This document shows, piece by piece, positions 25,117 to 34,444 of a stretch of 41,633 nucleotides of DNA (the first letter of the stretch is position 1; the number at the start of each line of letters is the position of its first letter). The position numbers were made by a program, and so were the translations under genes. Below the pieces are notes generated by a model. It did not search any database. It saw only the letters and a program-made list of their open reading frames with translations, and was not told the origin of the DNA. This DNA is from Puniceicoccales bacterium (GTDB lineage Bacteria; Verrucomicrobiota; Verrucomicrobiia; Opitutales; LL51): the NCBI GenBank assembly GCA_031255715.1, contig JAIRRZ010000022.1, positions 1 through 41,633 of the forward strand, read 5' to 3'.

Positions 25117-26172
25117 TTATATTTTTGAGATAATTTCTAAAAGCATCATAAGCGAACTTATACCACTACCGATACCGAGTAGGGCAGTTTGGCCATGGAT
25201 AATATTTTTTTCGGTGGCGAGTGATAGGGTTAGAGGCAGTGCGACAGATCCCGTATTGCCGAGAAATGGAAACGTTGAAAAATCTTTTTCCAGATCGAGT
25301 TCTAGAGCTTGATACAGCAATGATCGATGGCGTTGACCGACCTGATGGCAAATCGTATGGGCAATATTCTTATTGGAGAGCTGAGTGTAGTTTAGAAATT
25401 GCTGCCAATTATTTTGTGCAAGTTGGATACCGCATTTCAGTAGTGCTTCCGAATCCGTTTGCATTGTCAAACCATTATCGGTGGTCATATCGCCTTGGCA
25501 TAGGGTACAGCCGCTCGAGTCAGAAAGCGCCGAAACGGCCTTTATTTTCAATATTTTCATTTGATTTTCAATCAAAGACTCGTGGCAAAGCAATGCTGCC
25601 ACCGCCCCGGATCCGATTGTGAGATTAGCGAAATAGGACTTTATTGTTTTTCGGGTAATAGTGGTATTATTTTGGAGCAGCGCGAGGGTATGATCGAGCA
25701 GCGGTTTACCATTTTCTCCTGAAACGATCAGAGCTGAGCGAATTTGTCTTGCCTCAATCATCGATGCTACCATGGTCATTGCATTCAAAAACCCTAGGCA
25801 AGCATTCGATAAATCGAAAAACAGTGTATGGTTTGAAAGTTGTAAATTATGATGGACGTAGGCCGCCGTTGCGGGTTCCAGCCGGTCACGGCAAACGGAG
25901 GTGTGAATGAGTAAATCGATAGCATTTGAAGGAATCGAAGTTCGTTCCAAAACATTTCGAGCGGCTTTCGTACTGGCCTGGGAGGAAGGAGTAGCCCCAT
26001 GCCACATACGCCGCTCTCGAATGCCCGTCATCAATTCGAGGCGGCCAAATGGTAGGTGAAGTCGTTCATAGAGTGCGCCCAACCGTTGCTCAATTTCATC
26101 CGATGTGACCACAATTGGCGGCAAGATATGGGCGATCGATTCGATGGCAACATGGGAAAAAGAAAAATTCAT
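25117..26172 (-). CDS. OleA-like 3-oxoacyl-ACP synthase III family protein
   Basis: A thiolase-fold enzyme of about 351 residues from ATG 26172; an in-frame TTG at 26247 would run into the upstream gene. The catalytic Cys125 is in LSNACLGFLNAM, His is in ICHQVGQRH and Asn in LGNTGSVALPL. Glu99, in TSVCRDRLEP, lies 26 residues before the Cys, the same spacing as Glu117 and Cys143 in Xanthomonas OleA. OleA condenses two fatty acyl chains head to head as the first step of long-chain olefin synthesis. No oleB, oleC or oleD is in this window, so the product is open. It starts 4 bp after the upstream lipoprotein gene. Confidence 0.83.
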   Translation of the reverse strand: MNFSFSHVAIESIAHILPPIVVTSDEIEQRLGALYERLHLPFGRLELMTGIRERRMWHGATPSSQASTKAARNVLERTSIPSNAIDLLIHTSVCRDRLEPATAAYVHHNLQLSNHTLFFDLSNACLGFLNAMTMVASMIEARQIRSALIVSGENGKPLLDHTLALLQNNTTITRKTIKSYFANLTIGSGAVAALLCHESLIENQMKILKIKAVSALSDSSGCTLCQGDMTTDNGLTMQTDSEALLKCGIQLAQNNWQQFLNYTQLSNKNIAHTICHQVGQRHRSLLYQALELDLEKDFSTFPFLGNTGSVALPLTLSLATEKNIIHGQTALLGIGSGISSLMMLLEIISKI

Positions 26173-26176
26173 GGTA

Positions 26177-26572
26177 TTAAAGGCTCGCCACATCGGTGAT
26201 ATACCTTGCATTGATGACGATGGCGCCGTGATGTTTATGAGGAGCAATTTGACCGCTAACGGTAACCCTTTTGTCGATAAAATTCGCCAAAGAAGTTCCT
26301 ATCGCAAGATCAGAAGTGTTTAAAAATGCTGCCATGGTTCCATTTTCATCGAAAATACAATAGTCATAATCAGGATAGGAAAACGGCCACCGCCAAAAGG
26401 GAGCATCATAGAGTTTCAGTATGCCACTATAGGCGTAGGGACGAATCTTTGTTTGTGGAGTTTCCGAACTAGTGGAAAGTTTTTTAGCTTCGGAATGTTC
26501 AGTTGTATTCATGCTAGAACAACCTGAAAAGAGGAAGGAAATCACTAAAATAATACAATTTAAATATCGCAC
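26177..26572 (-). CDS. Small lipoprotein, unknown function
   Basis: Encodes 131 residues from a GTG at 26572. The signal peptide has a lipobox, LFSGC, with Cys at about 18. The mature part includes SGILKLYDAPFWRWPFSYPDYDY and ends DKRVTVSGQIAPHKHHGAIVINARYITDV, a pattern like an OB-type beta domain (bacterial proteins that modulate surface or transport complexes often have one). It precedes the OleA-like gene by 4 bp, so the two are an operon. I do not recognise the family. Confidence 0.72.
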   Translation of the reverse strand: MRYLNCIILVISFLFSGCSSMNTTEHSEAKKLSTSSETPQTKIRPYAYSGILKLYDAPFWRWPFSYPDYDYCIFDENGTMAAFLNTSDLAIGTSLANFIDKRVTVSGQIAPHKHHGAIVINARYITDVASL

Positions 26573-26756
26573 AGGAGAGTAAGTTTTCTAAGAAAAGAAA
26601 AATTTCAAGCAACATTTAATCTTTTTCTTTTATAAACATGATTTTTTCAAAAATTATGATCAAGAAATCAATGAAATTTTCGATTGAGGTTGATTTATGT
26701 GGAAAAAAAGGTATTTCAAGGGTAGTATAAAAAGTCATAGAAGCATAAATAATTCA

Positions 26757-26786
26757 TTGACATCTGTATATTTGCGTTAATCTTAT
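26757..26786 (+). promoter_or_regulatory. Promoter of tRNA-Leu
   Basis: ttgaca (26757-26762) and tcttat (26781-26786) are 18 bp apart and end 11 bp before the mature tRNA 5-prime end, a good sigma-70 layout for a tRNA gene. The 225-bp gap upstream of it has no gene. Confidence 0.65.
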
Positions 26787-26797
26787 AAACGTTATTT

Positions 26798-26884
26798 GCC
26801 CAGATGGCGGAATCGGCAGACGCGTCGGACTCAAAATCCGATTCCCGCGAGGGAGTGAGGGTTCGACCCCCTCTCTGGGCACCA
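26798..26884 (+). tRNA. tRNA-Leu (CAA)
   Basis: The acceptor stem pairs gcccaga with tctgggc. The anticodon stem tcgga/tccga holds the loop ctcaaaa, giving anticodon CAA. A long variable arm (attcccgcgagggagt) marks a class II tRNA. The T arm contains ggttcgacccc. ACCA is encoded at the 3-prime end. Confidence 0.95.
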
Positions 26885-26958
26885 AGATTTTATTATTTTA
26901 AAATGTCACTTTGTTTTTGCTTGACTTTTTTCGCTATAAGTTGAGTCCTTTCCGTGAA

Positions 26959-28011
26959 ATGTGTATTAGAAGTGTTCTGCTGCCTATAATTTTTTACATT
27001 GTTGCTATTTTGCATACATTCATACTTTCAGAACCGGAGCGTTTGCCCGTTATTTTTGCTGTTTCAGGACAAGAATTGACCGTTGATGAGGTAGCATTCA
27101 TGGAAAAATATCATCCCGTTGGAGTAATTTTATCCAAATGGAATTTCGAGTGCGATGAACAAAAAAATGTTAATGGAGAAAAATTAATTCGGCTTTGCAG
27201 TGAGATTCGTCGCTATTCTCCCTATATTTTGATTGATCAGGAAGGTGGGCGCGTGCAACACCTTCAAGGCGCAAATTGTTATAGAGCTCCTGCGGCGGGA
27301 ACATTTGCGGTAGGGAAGGAAAGTATGGAAGAAAAATGTGAAGCACTTCGCCAAAATGTGCATTCCATAGATGGCGATTTATTGAAATTCGGCATCAATG
27401 TTAACTGTGCTCCGATTTGTGATTTACTATTTGATGGCATTCCTTCCTTTATTGGGGACCGCAGTTTTGGGACTGATCCGAATATGGTGTGTTCCTTTGC
27501 AGTAAATTGGGTGAAGCAGGCTGCAACCGACGGTATGATATCCGTATTGAAACACTGCCCAGGCCATGGTAGCGCAGTAGGTGATAGTCACAAAGGACTT
27601 CCGATAGTAGAGAAATCATTGTCTGATCTTAGAGAAAGTGATTTAAAAATTTTCAAAGATACAGTCAATAGGTTACACGGTGATGGTATCAGTGAAGATT
27701 TTTTTTGGATCATGACTGCACATGTCATGTATCGGAAGGTTGATGACGAATTCTGTGCCACACAATCCTCGAAAATTATTTCAATGATTCGGGAAGAATG
27801 TGGCTTTCAAGGAAAGATTGTATCCGATTGTATTATGATGGAAGCATTAGAGGGAGAACCATGGGAACGTGTCATTAGTGCATTGCAGGCTGGTTGTGAC
27901 TATGTAATTTGTGTCGATCATAATTTGGAGAAGAAAATAATCATTGCGGAAAAAGTTACCAAGTATTTAAAGGCCAAAAAGATGAAAGATTTGATTTTAG
28001 GAAAAAAATAA
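26959..28011 (+). CDS. Glycoside hydrolase family 3, NagZ-like beta-N-acetylglucosaminidase
   Basis: About 350 residues from ATG 26959 (a TTG at 26911 is in frame). A hydrophobic N-terminal segment (VLLPIIFYIVAILHTFIL) suggests export or membrane anchoring, whereas typical NagZ is cytoplasmic. NagZ signatures are IDQEGGRVQHLQG, NVNCAPICDL, IGDRSFG, the His-Asp dyad segment KHCPGHGSAVGDSHKGLP, MTAHVMYRKVD and the nucleophile Asp in IVSDCIMMEAL. NagZ removes GlcNAc from muropeptides during recycling. Encoded between two tRNA genes. Confidence 0.87.
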   Translation: MCIRSVLLPIIFYIVAILHTFILSEPERLPVIFAVSGQELTVDEVAFMEKYHPVGVILSKWNFECDEQKNVNGEKLIRLCSEIRRYSPYILIDQEGGRVQHLQGANCYRAPAAGTFAVGKESMEEKCEALRQNVHSIDGDLLKFGINVNCAPICDLLFDGIPSFIGDRSFGTDPNMVCSFAVNWVKQAATDGMISVLKHCPGHGSAVGDSHKGLPIVEKSLSDLRESDLKIFKDTVNRLHGDGISEDFFWIMTAHVMYRKVDDEFCATQSSKIISMIREECGFQGKIVSDCIMMEALEGEPWERVISALQAGCDYVICVDHNLEKKIIIAEKVTKYLKAKKMKDLILGKK

Positions 28012-28063
28012 AAAAATATGGTTGACTTTAATGGTATTTAATAGAGAGTTAGAACATCTCAAT

Positions 28064-28140
<77 letters not shown>

Positions 28141-28257
28141 ACTTCTATTGTGGAGAGATTTAAGTTATGTTTTAGAAAAATGCTTTCCGCCAAAGGAGAT
28201 TTTTAAAAGGAAGGTAGAAAGTGAAAAGATAGTGGTTTGCTGGAATTTATTATGGCA

Positions 28258-29172
28258 TTAGTTTTTGCCAATGGACCAACGATCCTTTAATTCCATGAAT
28301 TTTTGTGTTCCAAGCAGTTTGTCTATACCACAATTGATCATCTTCAAACAGGAGGAATCTTTGATCCCATAGAAAACATATTCTTGGGATATGTTTAAGG
28401 AAATGTATGTGAGCTCTGGGTTTTTGGCAATCCAATACTGCGCCATATCCTTGCCGATTATGGCAAAATCCAATAACTTTTGCTGCAGTGCATTGATCAT
28501 TTCGACGATAGAACTAAAAGTAGTGATTTCTGTACCCTGAATACAATCCAATTGCATGCAGGCCATTGGGTAAGCATTTTCCAAAACACCTATTTTTTTT
28601 CCGGTGAAAGACAATTTTTTCGTTATATTTCTCTTATATTTTTTTGGCATAATAACGCCGCATTCGGTATGCAAATATCCATTGCTAGATTCAAAATTTT
28701 TATCCGTAATCGCATCCATGACCAATGCGCCTATGGCAATATCAATGGCCGTATCATGAAGTTTTTGTTTCATTTCCATTGCATTCATGCAATGAAACTC
28801 GCAGTTTAAATTTTCCCTTCTAGCAATTAATTGTATCAAATCGGTTTCTAATCCCACAAAATGATCTTTTTGCTTTGCGATGAAAGGAAGACGATCCGGA
28901 AAAACACCGACGCGTATAACCGCGTTTGGAGCAGTTGCAGAAATGGTTTCTTCTATTTTTGTATTTTTGCTTTTCGCTGTAGAAGTCTGATTTTGGGAAT
29001 GTTGCTCCCCATAAGGAAATATATGGTCAACGAAAGCTTTTGCCATATCGATATGCTGTTGTGTAATAGTAATGCCTCTCGAAGGAATTTCTTGGTTGCT
29101 CTTTTCCGTAGATCCAATAGTTTGCCCTATTCCCCCAATTAGGCACAGTAGTGTAGAAATTTTCCCATGCAC
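28258..29172 (-). CDS. Periplasmic solute-binding protein, family 3-like
   Basis: Encodes 304 residues from GTG 29172; no ATG fits. A signal peptide (MHGKISTLLCLIGGIGQTIG) is followed by an unusual 60-residue polar linker. The two-lobed binding-protein fold begins at about residue 85: VIRVGVFPDRLPFIAKQKDHFVG with the typical GLETDLIQLIARREN, then DIAIGALVMDAITDK and a hinge near TGKKIGVLENAYPMAC. Family members feed polar amino acid ABC transporters. No permease or ATPase is nearby, so the ligand and transporter are unknown. A sensor or orphan role is possible. Confidence 0.78.
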   Translation of the reverse strand: MHGKISTLLCLIGGIGQTIGSTEKSNQEIPSRGITITQQHIDMAKAFVDHIFPYGEQHSQNQTSTAKSKNTKIEETISATAPNAVIRVGVFPDRLPFIAKQKDHFVGLETDLIQLIARRENLNCEFHCMNAMEMKQKLHDTAIDIAIGALVMDAITDKNFESSNGYLHTECGVIMPKKYKRNITKKLSFTGKKIGVLENAYPMACMQLDCIQGTEITTFSSIVEMINALQQKLLDFAIIGKDMAQYWIAKNPELTYISLNISQEYVFYGIKDSSCLKMINCGIDKLLGTQKFMELKDRWSIGKN

Positions 29173-29263
29173 AGGGAATTTATTGTTTTTTTTACAAAAA
29201 AGTCAATCTGTTTTATGAGAGAAATCAATGGAGATTGCGCGCCCTTAGGAATGATTATGAAGG

Positions 29264-30133
29264 TTAAGTGCGGACGTAGGCGATTTCTACCCATTGACCC
29301 AATAATTTCGTATTCGTAAAAAATGAATCCCAATTACGTTTGACCAGTGGAGTAAAAGCGGCTTTTACGGCTTCGATTTCTTCAATTAAAATTCCACTCA
29401 GTGATAGGGCGCCATATTTTTTTACCGTATTGACTAAAACTGAAGCGTGCGCAATTAAAGTCGGAGCTAAAATATTGGCCATGATGAGATCCGCACGGCG
29501 ACCTAAAATACCTTCATTGATTCCTGCAATGGCGAATTCAATGGACGGAACATTATTTTCTATCGCATTTTTTTTGCTAATTTTTATCACATCGGGATCG
29601 ATATCGAAACCATAAACTGCTTTGAATCCAAGTTTTGCTGCCGAAATCGATAAAATCCCCGAGCCGCAACCAACATCGATAACTTCTTTCAAAAATAAAT
29701 CCTTCGAAAATAAATTTCGATATTCAATGATGCGCGCTAAACATAGTTTTGTCGTCTCATGCGCTCCTGTTCCGAATGCCATCTCTGCGTCCAAATAAAT
29801 GGCAAACTGGCCTTCGGGAACTAGGTATCTTTCCCGCTCCCAAATGGGAACAATATGCAATGGGCCGATATTAAATGGTTGTAAATATTTTTTATATTCA
29901 TTTTGCCAATCGCGGTCTTGAATCATTTCGTAGTTTAATGTTTTATGGGCTAATAATGGGATTTGTTTCTGCAAATCTTGCCATGAATTTTGAAAACTAC
30001 CCTCGAAATAGCCACACAATTGGCACTGTGTGTCGGTTTTTTCGACCGTCCAATGGGTTTGTTTTATTTCGTCGAGTATCGTTTCGACGGTTTTTAATTC
30101 TTCTGGCAGTAAATTTAAAAATACTCTATTCAT
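29264..30133 (-). CDS. prmA: Ribosomal protein L11 methyltransferase
   Basis: Trimethylates bL11 using S-adenosylmethionine. Encodes about 289 residues from ATG 30133, preferred over an upstream start at 30175 because it overlaps the rpe end by only 8 bp. The N-terminal substrate-recognition domain (to about 110) is followed by the methyltransferase fold, with FAIYLDAEMAFGTGAHETTKLC, the SAM-binding VIDVGCGSGILSISAAKLG, YGFDIDPDVIKISKKNA and the DLIMANILAPTLI motif. It ends the run from rplU. Confidence 0.93.
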   Translation of the reverse strand: MNRVFLNLLPEELKTVETILDEIKQTHWTVEKTDTQCQLCGYFEGSFQNSWQDLQKQIPLLAHKTLNYEMIQDRDWQNEYKKYLQPFNIGPLHIVPIWERERYLVPEGQFAIYLDAEMAFGTGAHETTKLCLARIIEYRNLFSKDLFLKEVIDVGCGSGILSISAAKLGFKAVYGFDIDPDVIKISKKNAIENNVPSIEFAIAGINEGILGRRADLIMANILAPTLIAHASVLVNTVKKYGALSLSGILIEEIEAVKAAFTPLVKRNWDSFFTNTKLLGQWVEIAYVRT

Positions 30134-30767
30134 GTTCGATTTGTTGTACAAATTTTTGAAAATTCGGCGCCTCAAAAAATGAGGTACCGGTTACGAGAAT
30201 ATTGGCTCCTTTTTGGATACAAAGTCCAGCGTTACCCAAATGAACACCTCCATCGATTTCAATGCTAATTTCAGGATTTTTTTCGCGAATAAGTTCAATT
30301 TTTTTCCATGAACTCTCAATAAATTTTTGTCCACTAAATCCGGGATGTACGCCCATAACAAGCACGAGATCCACAAAGTCTAAATGAAAAAGAATTTTTT
30401 CAGTGGCCGTTTTTGGACTAATTGCTAATCCCACTTGTTTTCCAAGTGTCCGGATGATTTGCAATGTTTCCGCAATATTACATGGCGATTCTACATGGAT
30501 TGAAATTAAATCGGCACCGGCTTCTGCAAATTTTTCTACGAAATATTCCGGATGTTCCAACATCAAGTGAATATCAAAAAAAAGATCTTGTTTATAGGTG
30601 GCAAGTGTTTGAACCATCTGTGGACCAAAGGTTAGATTAGGAACAAAATGTCCATCCATAATATCGATATGTACCCAGCGCGCTCCACTTTCACGAATTT
30701 GGCTTAAACTTGATCGCAGGTCTACAAGGTTTCCTGCTAAAATTGATGGCGCAACAGTAATTTTCAT
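30126..30767 (-). CDS. rpe: Ribulose-phosphate 3-epimerase
   Basis: Interconverts ribulose 5-phosphate and xylulose 5-phosphate in the pentose phosphate pathway. Encodes 213 residues, a TIM barrel. Signatures are APSILAGNLVDL, WVHIDIMDGHFVPNLTFGP, DIHLMLEHPE, LVMGVHPGFSGQKFI and SIEIDGGVHLGNA. The metal-binding His and Asp residues are in the second, third and seventh of these. It overlaps prmA downstream by 8 bp and starts 13 bp after the lptE-like gene, so it is probably in the same transcript. Confidence 0.96.
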   Translation of the reverse strand: MKITVAPSILAGNLVDLRSSLSQIRESGARWVHIDIMDGHFVPNLTFGPQMVQTLATYKQDLFFDIHLMLEHPEYFVEKFAEAGADLISIHVESPCNIAETLQIIRTLGKQVGLAISPKTATEKILFHLDFVDLVLVMGVHPGFSGQKFIESSWKKIELIREKNPEISIEIDGGVHLGNAGLCIQKGANILVTGTSFFEAPNFQKFVQQIEHE

Positions 30768-30780
30768 CGTGGAATATTCT

Positions 30781-31275
30781 TCACCAAATATTTATCAAAA
30801 GCGCTCCGATTTTTCTCGCTAAACGCCCCATCAATTGGGGAATAGCTTGATCGCGAAAGGAATGGAAATTACTACATTTTTCCAGATCCATACTGGCTTC
30901 AACACGTTGGCGTTCCAGCAAACAATGCCCTTTTCGATCGAAGAGGGTACATTCGGCAACAATGCGAAAACTTAGCGATAAAACGATTGAAGTATCCTTG
31001 GGATCATAGGTGGAATTTTTTTGAAAATAGTCAACAATTTCAACCTGTAAATGAGTATGGGCTTCATTCTTGCCCATCAATTTCAAGGGTGTATTCCATT
31101 GAATGGCTTTGCTTAACTGTGCGGTAAGTGTTCCGGAAGTTTGTGGACAAAGTGAACTATTTTTGACCGGTTCAATGTAAATCGATTGCACAACATCAGC
31201 CGATCCCACTCCCTTTTTATAGCAAGCGCAACCACCTAAAATCATAGCCATAAGCAATAAAATAAATCGTATCAT
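30781..31275 (-). CDS. LptE-like LPS-assembly lipoprotein
   Basis: About 164 residues from ATG 31275 (a TTG two codons upstream is possible). The signal peptide has a lipobox ILGGC with Cys near 16. The mature part has the LptE-like layout: SIYIEPVKNSS strand, QTSGTLTAQLSKAIQ helix, then a meandering sheet and a long C-terminal helix beginning FRDQAIPQLMGRLARKIG. LptE plugs the LptD barrel in the outer membrane and helps insert LPS. The family is poorly conserved, so the call rests on architecture plus its place next to bamD. Confidence 0.72.
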   Translation of the reverse strand: MIRFILLLMAMILGGCACYKKGVGSADVVQSIYIEPVKNSSLCPQTSGTLTAQLSKAIQWNTPLKLMGKNEAHTHLQVEIVDYFQKNSTYDPKDTSIVLSLSFRIVAECTLFDRKGHCLLERQRVEASMDLEKCSNFHSFRDQAIPQLMGRLARKIGALLINIW

Positions 31276-31292
31276 TGCCAATTTCCCTTGTC

Positions 31293-32390
31293 CTAGGCTT
31301 CATTGGTTTTATCCGGCGCAGGAACATCTTCCGATTGTATAAGTGGTGTAACGCTTTTTTGGTTAACAGGGTCAACGCAATCGTTCTTTTGATCCCTATG
31401 TGGGAAGAGAAAGTCAACGGGGGTTGATTTCGGTTTTTTACCCTCATTAATTTCGATTATTCTTGATTGTGCCGTACTCGCTGCAGATGTATAGGGCGCA
31501 ACATCAATCGCTAAACAATAAGATTTTTTAGCTGCTTCTCTATTACGACAAACATCGAAATAAAAATCTCCCAACGAAATTTTCGATTTTACAATCGATT
31601 CCTCCAATTCACGAATTATCTTTTTCACAGGATCAACCTCCGGATTTTGTGGAAAAATTGTTATAAAATCTTGATAATAGCGGAGAGCTATTATTGCTCC
31701 GCCCTGATTATATTCTACGCCTTTTACTGAATTTTTATAAATTTCCGCTATCTTTAGATAGGCATAGGGTATCTCAACGGAATTGGGATATAGATCAATA
31801 ATTCGATCCAATGCATCGATTGCTAAATCATGGCGCTTTGCCAATACCTGCAACTCTGCGATTTGTTTTAGGGCCTCCGGTGCAAGGTGGCTAAAGGGTG
31901 CATGTTTTAAAACTAGTTCATAGGCTTTTATTGCAGAATCGGAATCACGAAATCCGGGAACTACCCCGAAATAGCGCGGTCGAACGCCTTTTTGGAGTTT
32001 TTCACCAATTTGAAAACAATACTCAACGGCCTGTGAGAACCATGAACTTTCCGCGTAGCGCTCCATGATCTTCGTAAACTTTTTAACTGCTGTCGAGAAC
32101 TGATGATTCTCCTCGTAGTATACACCAAGAAAAAAATATGCGTCCGCCGCTTCAATCCTACCCTTATGGACCTTGCAAATTATTTTATATATCTTCCTTT
32201 CCAATTTAGGATTGTTCTGTGCTTTGGCGTTCTGTGCCTGTGTGAGCAAACTTTCCAACGGCAATTTTTCCATTTGGCTAGTTCTATTTCGATTTCTCAT
32301 ACCCCTATTTGTAGGGCGAGAAAAACAAGAAAAACTCGTGCCAAGTAATAAAAGAACAACCGCTAAACGCAATTTATAGGCCATATGCAT
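31293..32390 (-). CDS. bamD: BamD-like outer-membrane assembly lipoprotein (TPR)
   Basis: About 365 residues from ATG 32390 (ATG 32384 is equally possible). The signal peptide ends GTSFSC, a lipobox-like site. TPR repeats from about 50 to 290 include AADAYFFLGVYYEENHQFSTAV, AIKAYELVLKHAPFSHLAPEALKQIAEL and DLAIDALDRIIDLYPNSVEIPYAYLKIAEIY. BamD is the essential lipoprotein of the BAM complex. The C-terminal Pro/Asp-rich tail (about 325-365) is extra. It is 17 bp from the lptE-like gene. Together they show a true outer membrane with LPS. Confidence 0.85.
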   Translation of the reverse strand: MHMAYKLRLAVVLLLLGTSFSCFSRPTNRGMRNRNRTSQMEKLPLESLLTQAQNAKAQNNPKLERKIYKIICKVHKGRIEAADAYFFLGVYYEENHQFSTAVKKFTKIMERYAESSWFSQAVEYCFQIGEKLQKGVRPRYFGVVPGFRDSDSAIKAYELVLKHAPFSHLAPEALKQIAELQVLAKRHDLAIDALDRIIDLYPNSVEIPYAYLKIAEIYKNSVKGVEYNQGGAIIALRYYQDFITIFPQNPEVDPVKKIIRELEESIVKSKISLGDFYFDVCRNREAAKKSYCLAIDVAPYTSAASTAQSRIIEINEGKKPKSTPVDFLFPHRDQKNDCVDPVNQKSVTPLIQSEDVPAPDKTNEA

Positions 32391-32429
32391 AGAACAAACA
32401 AACCTTTTGCTTTTGTTCAACAAAAATTT

Positions 32430-33425
32430 CTACTTCCATCGAATTAGAGCCGCTCCCCAAGTCATTCCTGCACCGAAAGCAACCGTTAATACTAAATCAT
32501 CCGACTGAATTTTTCCATTTTGTATTGCTTCATTCATTGCGATTGGTATCGAAGCTGCCGATGTATTGCCTGTGTGCTGCAAATTGATAAGCATTTTTTC
32601 TTGAGGAATTCCCATGCGATCTGCAATTGCAGACGTAATTCGCATATTAGCCTGATGGGGAATAACACAGTTGATATCGTCAATGGTCAAGCCATTCCGC
32701 TGTAAAACGTCTCCTGCCACGGCACACATCCGTTTAATGGCTTCTTTGAAGACTTCCCGACCTTCCATTTTAATAAAATATTCATCTTTTTCCGTACTAC
32801 CAACGCCCACTGGCCCAGTAGATCCATAAATTGGGCAATGAAGCAAATGCCCTAAACTTCCATCGGCACCAATCAGCACATCCAATATACCCGCATCAGA
32901 GTTTTCTTCCATATCCCGTGATAGGACAACGGCGCCCGCACCATCCCCAAAAAGTACGCAGGTTGAGCGATCTTCCCAATTGACAATCGAAGACATTTTT
33001 TCGGTTCCAATGACGAGAATATTTTTCATTTTTGAATTATTGAGCAAAAAATTCCGCGCCACATCGAGTGCATAGATAAACCCCGAACATACTGCATTTA
33101 CGTCAAAGCAAGGAATATCCACGCAGCCCAATTTTTTTTGGATAATGCATGCTGTTGCAGGGAATCGCATATCGGGCGTCACCGTTGCAACGATAATCAA
33201 ATCAATATCACAGGTTGAGATATTTGCATTTTCCAATGCCTTTCGGGCGGCTTCGCAACCTAGATCGGATGCCATTTCCGTATCGAGACAAATCCGGCGA
33301 GATTCGATTCCGGTACGCATGACGATCCACTCGCTGGTCGTATCCACCATTCCTTCGAGATCAGCATTGGGAAGGATACATTCCGGCATACAGGAACCCA
33401 CCCCCCTAATAATAACGCGCTCCAT
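32430..33425 (-). CDS. fabH: 3-oxoacyl-[ACP] synthase III
   Basis: Condenses acetyl-CoA with malonyl-ACP to start fatty acid synthesis. Encodes 331 residues from ATG 33425. Features are MRTGIESRR near 36, the catalytic Cys113 in NAVCSGFIYAL, His in IPHQANMRI, Asn in HTGNTSAASIP, and the FGAGMTWGAALIRW end. It follows rpmA with no gap between the rpmA stop and its start, so it is probably translated from the ribosomal protein transcript. It is one of two thiolase-fold synthases here; the other is OleA-like. Confidence 0.96.
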   Translation of the reverse strand: MERVIIRGVGSCMPECILPNADLEGMVDTTSEWIVMRTGIESRRICLDTEMASDLGCEAARKALENANISTCDIDLIIVATVTPDMRFPATACIIQKKLGCVDIPCFDVNAVCSGFIYALDVARNFLLNNSKMKNILVIGTEKMSSIVNWEDRSTCVLFGDGAGAVVLSRDMEENSDAGILDVLIGADGSLGHLLHCPIYGSTGPVGVGSTEKDEYFIKMEGREVFKEAIKRMCAVAGDVLQRNGLTIDDINCVIPHQANMRITSAIADRMGIPQEKMLINLQHTGNTSAASIPIAMNEAIQNGKIQSDDLVLTVAFGAGMTWGAALIRWK

Positions 33426-33683
33426 TTATTTTTTTAATTGTAATGCGACAATACTGACGCGACGATGTTTAGCATCCCATTCCACCGTTCCGTCAACGAG
33501 CGAAAACAGAGTAAAATCTCTTCCGAGACCCACATTTTTTCCGGGGCGCATTTTTGTCCCGCGTTGGCGCATCAGAATATTCCCTGCCCGAACCGATTCT
33601 CCGCCGTATTTTTTCACGCCCAAACGTTTACTCACACTATCGCGACCGTTACGCGATGTTCCCTGACCTTTTTTATGTGCCAT
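33426..33683 (-). CDS. rpmA: Large ribosomal subunit protein bL27
   Basis: Encodes 85 residues from ATG 33683. The conserved start [16 protein letters not shown] is followed by [25 protein letters not shown]. bL27 lies near the peptidyl transferase centre. There is no N-terminal cleavage extension of the Firmicutes type. It is directly downstream of rplU (21 bp) as in most bacteria and abuts fabH. Confidence 0.98.
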   Translation of the reverse strand: MAHKKGQGTSRNGRDSVSKRLGVKKYGGESVRAGNILMRQRGTKMRPGKNVGLGRDFTLFSLVDGTVEWDAKHRRVSIVALQLKK

Positions 33684-33704
33684 TTTTCAATTTCTCCAAA
33701 AATA

Positions 33705-34019
33705 TTAGACCGTAATTGATTCAATTTTAATAACCGACAATTCCTGACGATGGCCGCGGCGTCGTTCGTAACCCTGGCGGCGTTTCTTTTTAAAAACAAA
33801 AACTTTTTTACCCCGCTTATTTTCAAGTAGCATAGCCTTTACCACTGCGCCATTAACGTAGGGCATACCTACCTTTGCGTCCAGTCCTTCACCAACAAAT
33901 AGCACCTTGTCCAGATTAATCACATCACCCGCCTTTGAACCGACGTAACGACTGACAAATACAATATCGCCTTCGTGAACGATAAGCTGCTGCCCCTGAG
34001 TTTCGATAATCGCTTTCAT
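33705..34019 (-). CDS. rplU: Large ribosomal subunit protein bL21
   Basis: Encodes 104 residues. I start at ATG 34019 ([11 protein letters not shown]), which has a taggag ribosome binding site just upstream; the frame stays open to 34082, but that extension is not part of the family. Typical parts are [39 protein letters not shown] and [19 protein letters not shown]. It heads the minus-strand run rplU-rpmA-fabH. Its promoter should lie in 34020-34256. Confidence 0.97.
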   Translation of the reverse strand: MKAIIETQGQQLIVHEGDIVFVSRYVGSKAGDVINLDKVLFVGEGLDAKVGMPYVNGAVVKAMLLENKRGKKVFVFKKKRRQGYERRRGHRQELSVIKIESITV

Positions 34020-34256
34020 AACTCCTAAACTTCTCAACAGTAAAGAGTGTCCCGGGTAAAAAGCAAGTTTATTTTTGGGCATCCTCCCATATCGAAGCTT
34101 AGATTTCTTAAAAATTCACAGTCTCATTCAATTTTTCGGAAACCAGCTAGAAAATTAGGGAAGGAGGGACTATTTGCCAATTTTATTTTTTTTAATTTTC
34201 CGTGACTTAACAAATCACTTCCAAGAGACCTTGTGCAAAAAATTGGCAATCGTTGT

Positions 34257-34382
34257 ATGAGCGAAAAGAAAACTACGGCGGAGCATCAGGAAAATTCTCT
34301 CGAACTGCTTGGAAAATTGAAATTCTTGCCGAATAGCGTTGCATATTTAATGCGATGCCTAATCCCAGAATTCGTAAAGTAA
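34257..34382 (+). CDS. Possible 41-residue small protein
   Basis: ATG 34257 opens a frame of 41 codons starting MSEKKTTAEHQENSLELLGK and ending with Glu-Phe-Val-Lys and TAA. Its composition (charged helix, then a hydrophobic patch with one Cys) looks like coding sequence rather than noise. There is no clear ribosome binding site. It stands in the 425-bp gap between divergent-to-convergent neighbours rplU and the M23 gene. It could be a genuine small protein or the head of a lost gene. I do not recognise it; the rest of the gap shows nothing. Confidence 0.3.
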   Translation: MSEKKTTAEHQENSLELLGKLKFLPNSVAYLMRCLIPEFVK

Positions 34383-34444
34383 AAAAAGAATTCTGTTCTT
34401 TTATGGGTTATCTTGATCGATAAACCGAAAGTCGAGATGAAAGT

